Below are positions 41,116 through 41,855 of a DNA stretch of 41,855 nt, in pieces. The DNA lies in NCBI GenBank assembly GCA_903994455.1, contig CAJEXI010000029.1, forward strand, positions 1 through 41,855, given 5' to 3'. The notes under the pieces are model-generated. The model searched no databases and was not told the DNA's origin. It saw nothing but the letters and a program-made list of their open reading frames with translations. Position numbers and translations under genes: made by a program. Each line of letters opens with the position of its first letter. The stretch's first letter is position 1. Origin of the DNA: an uncultured Chlorobiaceae bacterium. Lineage in GTDB: Bacteria > Bacteroidota > Chlorobiia > Chlorobiales > Chlorobiaceae.

Positions 41116-41180
41116 AGAGTACAATAGATCAGAGAAAGGCGCAACTACAAGGGTTTACCGAAATTTACAATGGTTGAATC

Positions 41181-41197
41181 GGTTACAGTCTGTAACC
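41181..41197. promoter_or_regulatory. 17-bp perfect palindrome, operator-like
   Basis: GGTTACAGTCTGTAACC: 7-bp arms with a 3-base centre, in the gap before the BRO-N gene. The form fits an operator for a dimeric regulator; a short RNA hairpin is also possible. Confidence 0.35.
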
Positions 41198-41293
41198 AGT
41201 TGCATAACGAGAAAAATAAATACATCGGACGATGTGATCAATATGTACCTTAATGCCTTGCAATATTTTATTCATCATTGAATTTCTATCTCG

Positions 41294-41584
41294 ATGGAAA
41301 ATAGCAAGTCATTAGCAGTATTCGAGAATATGCAAATACGACGTTTTTATGATGAAGACACTGAAACCTGGTATTTTTCGGTTGTTGATATTGTTGAGGC
41401 ATTGACGAATTCAGTAAATCCTACAGATTATTTAAAAAAGTTGAGAAGGCGTGATACAGAGTCAGGTGCCTGCATAGGGACAAATTGTCCCCAGGTAGAA
41501 ATGCTTACTCATGGCAAGAAGCGTAAGAGATTGGCTGGCAACGTAAAAGAGACTGACACCTTTTACTTATGGGCGAAGGGGTGA
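41294..41584 (+). CDS. BRO-N (phage antirepressor-like) protein, truncated
   Basis: 96 residues. The start matches the BRO N-terminal domain of phage and mobile-element antirepressors: IRRFYDEDTETWYFSVVDIV, NPTDYLKKLRRRD, GTNCPQVEML. The domain then breaks off: after RKRLAGNVKETDTF the usual SIPSPKAEPFKxWLA stretch is missing and only YLWAKG remains, which suggests an internal deletion. Probably a remnant of a mobile element next to a DNA methyltransferase. Confidence 0.65.
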   Translation: MENSKSLAVFENMQIRRFYDEDTETWYFSVVDIVEALTNSVNPTDYLKKLRRRDTESGACIGTNCPQVEMLTHGKKRKRLAGNVKETDTFYLWAKG

Positions 41585-41693
41585 AGCTTTTCCAGTAGCG
41601 CTCCTTGCAAGATAGTACTTGTTGCGTATTCATTTATGAAATTATTAAATTTGGAAAGTGATTTCCCGTGAAAATTTTTTCAGATACTTGTAG

Positions 41694-41855
<162 letters not shown>

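Overview
The window looks like an accessory-rich stretch of a green sulfur bacterium (Chlorobiaceae). This is inferred from the overall look of the products: a split three-subunit biotin transcarboxylase, cbiB, a DUF349 protein with N-terminal repeats, and many genes without a clear Shine-Dalgarno. No marker gene proves it. Gene density is uneven, base composition changes abruptly by eye, and IS remnants and frameshifted genes are common on the left side.

Layout. 1-1.3 kb: remnants of two transposases (IS1634-type and IS3-type). 1.5-8.2 kb: small TPR, zinc-ribbon and membrane proteins. This part includes a TPR/zinc-ribbon/CFI-box gene broken at a T-run, a complete 1,635-bp IS with 18-bp terminal repeats and a 9-bp target duplication that splits a 43-codon ORF, and a duplicated tiny zinc-ribbon module. 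8.2-9.0 kb: non-coding, ending in a tRNA-like acceptor/T-arm element. 9.0-11.9 kb: a frameshifted repeat/DUF349 protein, a PP2C phosphatase and a one-TM protein. 12.1-18.5 kb: a LivHMGFK-type ABC importer followed by an SDR and a fold-type-II PLP-enzyme homologue, both lacking the usual catalytic residues.

18.4-26.9 kb: a tightly coupled AT-rich operon. It encodes a histidine kinase split into a His-bearing half and an ATPase half, a small unknown protein, a receiver protein ending in a HEPN-like R-N-x3-H motif, a multi-domain Hpt/receiver protein, and a small acidic protein. I read this as an uncharacterised phosphorelay that may control an RNase-like effector, and it is the best candidate for a new system. 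27.5-33.5 kb: a second unusual cassette with a membrane-anchored vWA protein, a DUF4407-transglutaminase fusion, a 78-aa protein, and a single polypeptide joining a SEDS-like (FtsW/RodA) membrane region to a penicillin-binding transpeptidase domain.

33.9-35.7 kb: a convergent type II restriction-modification pair. 35.8-39.6 kb (minus strand): a biotin-dependent carboxyltransferase operon (5S-like, 12S-like, small OadG-like and 1.3S-like subunits). 40.2-41.1 kb: cbiB. 41.3 kb to the end: a truncated BRO-N protein and the start of a DNA adenine methyltransferase.

A bipartite 22-bp motif (CAACTAA, four variable bases, AAATAACCGTT) recurs on the plus strand in front of several genes between 8.6 and 28 kb. 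It may be a shared regulatory site or a small dispersed repeat.
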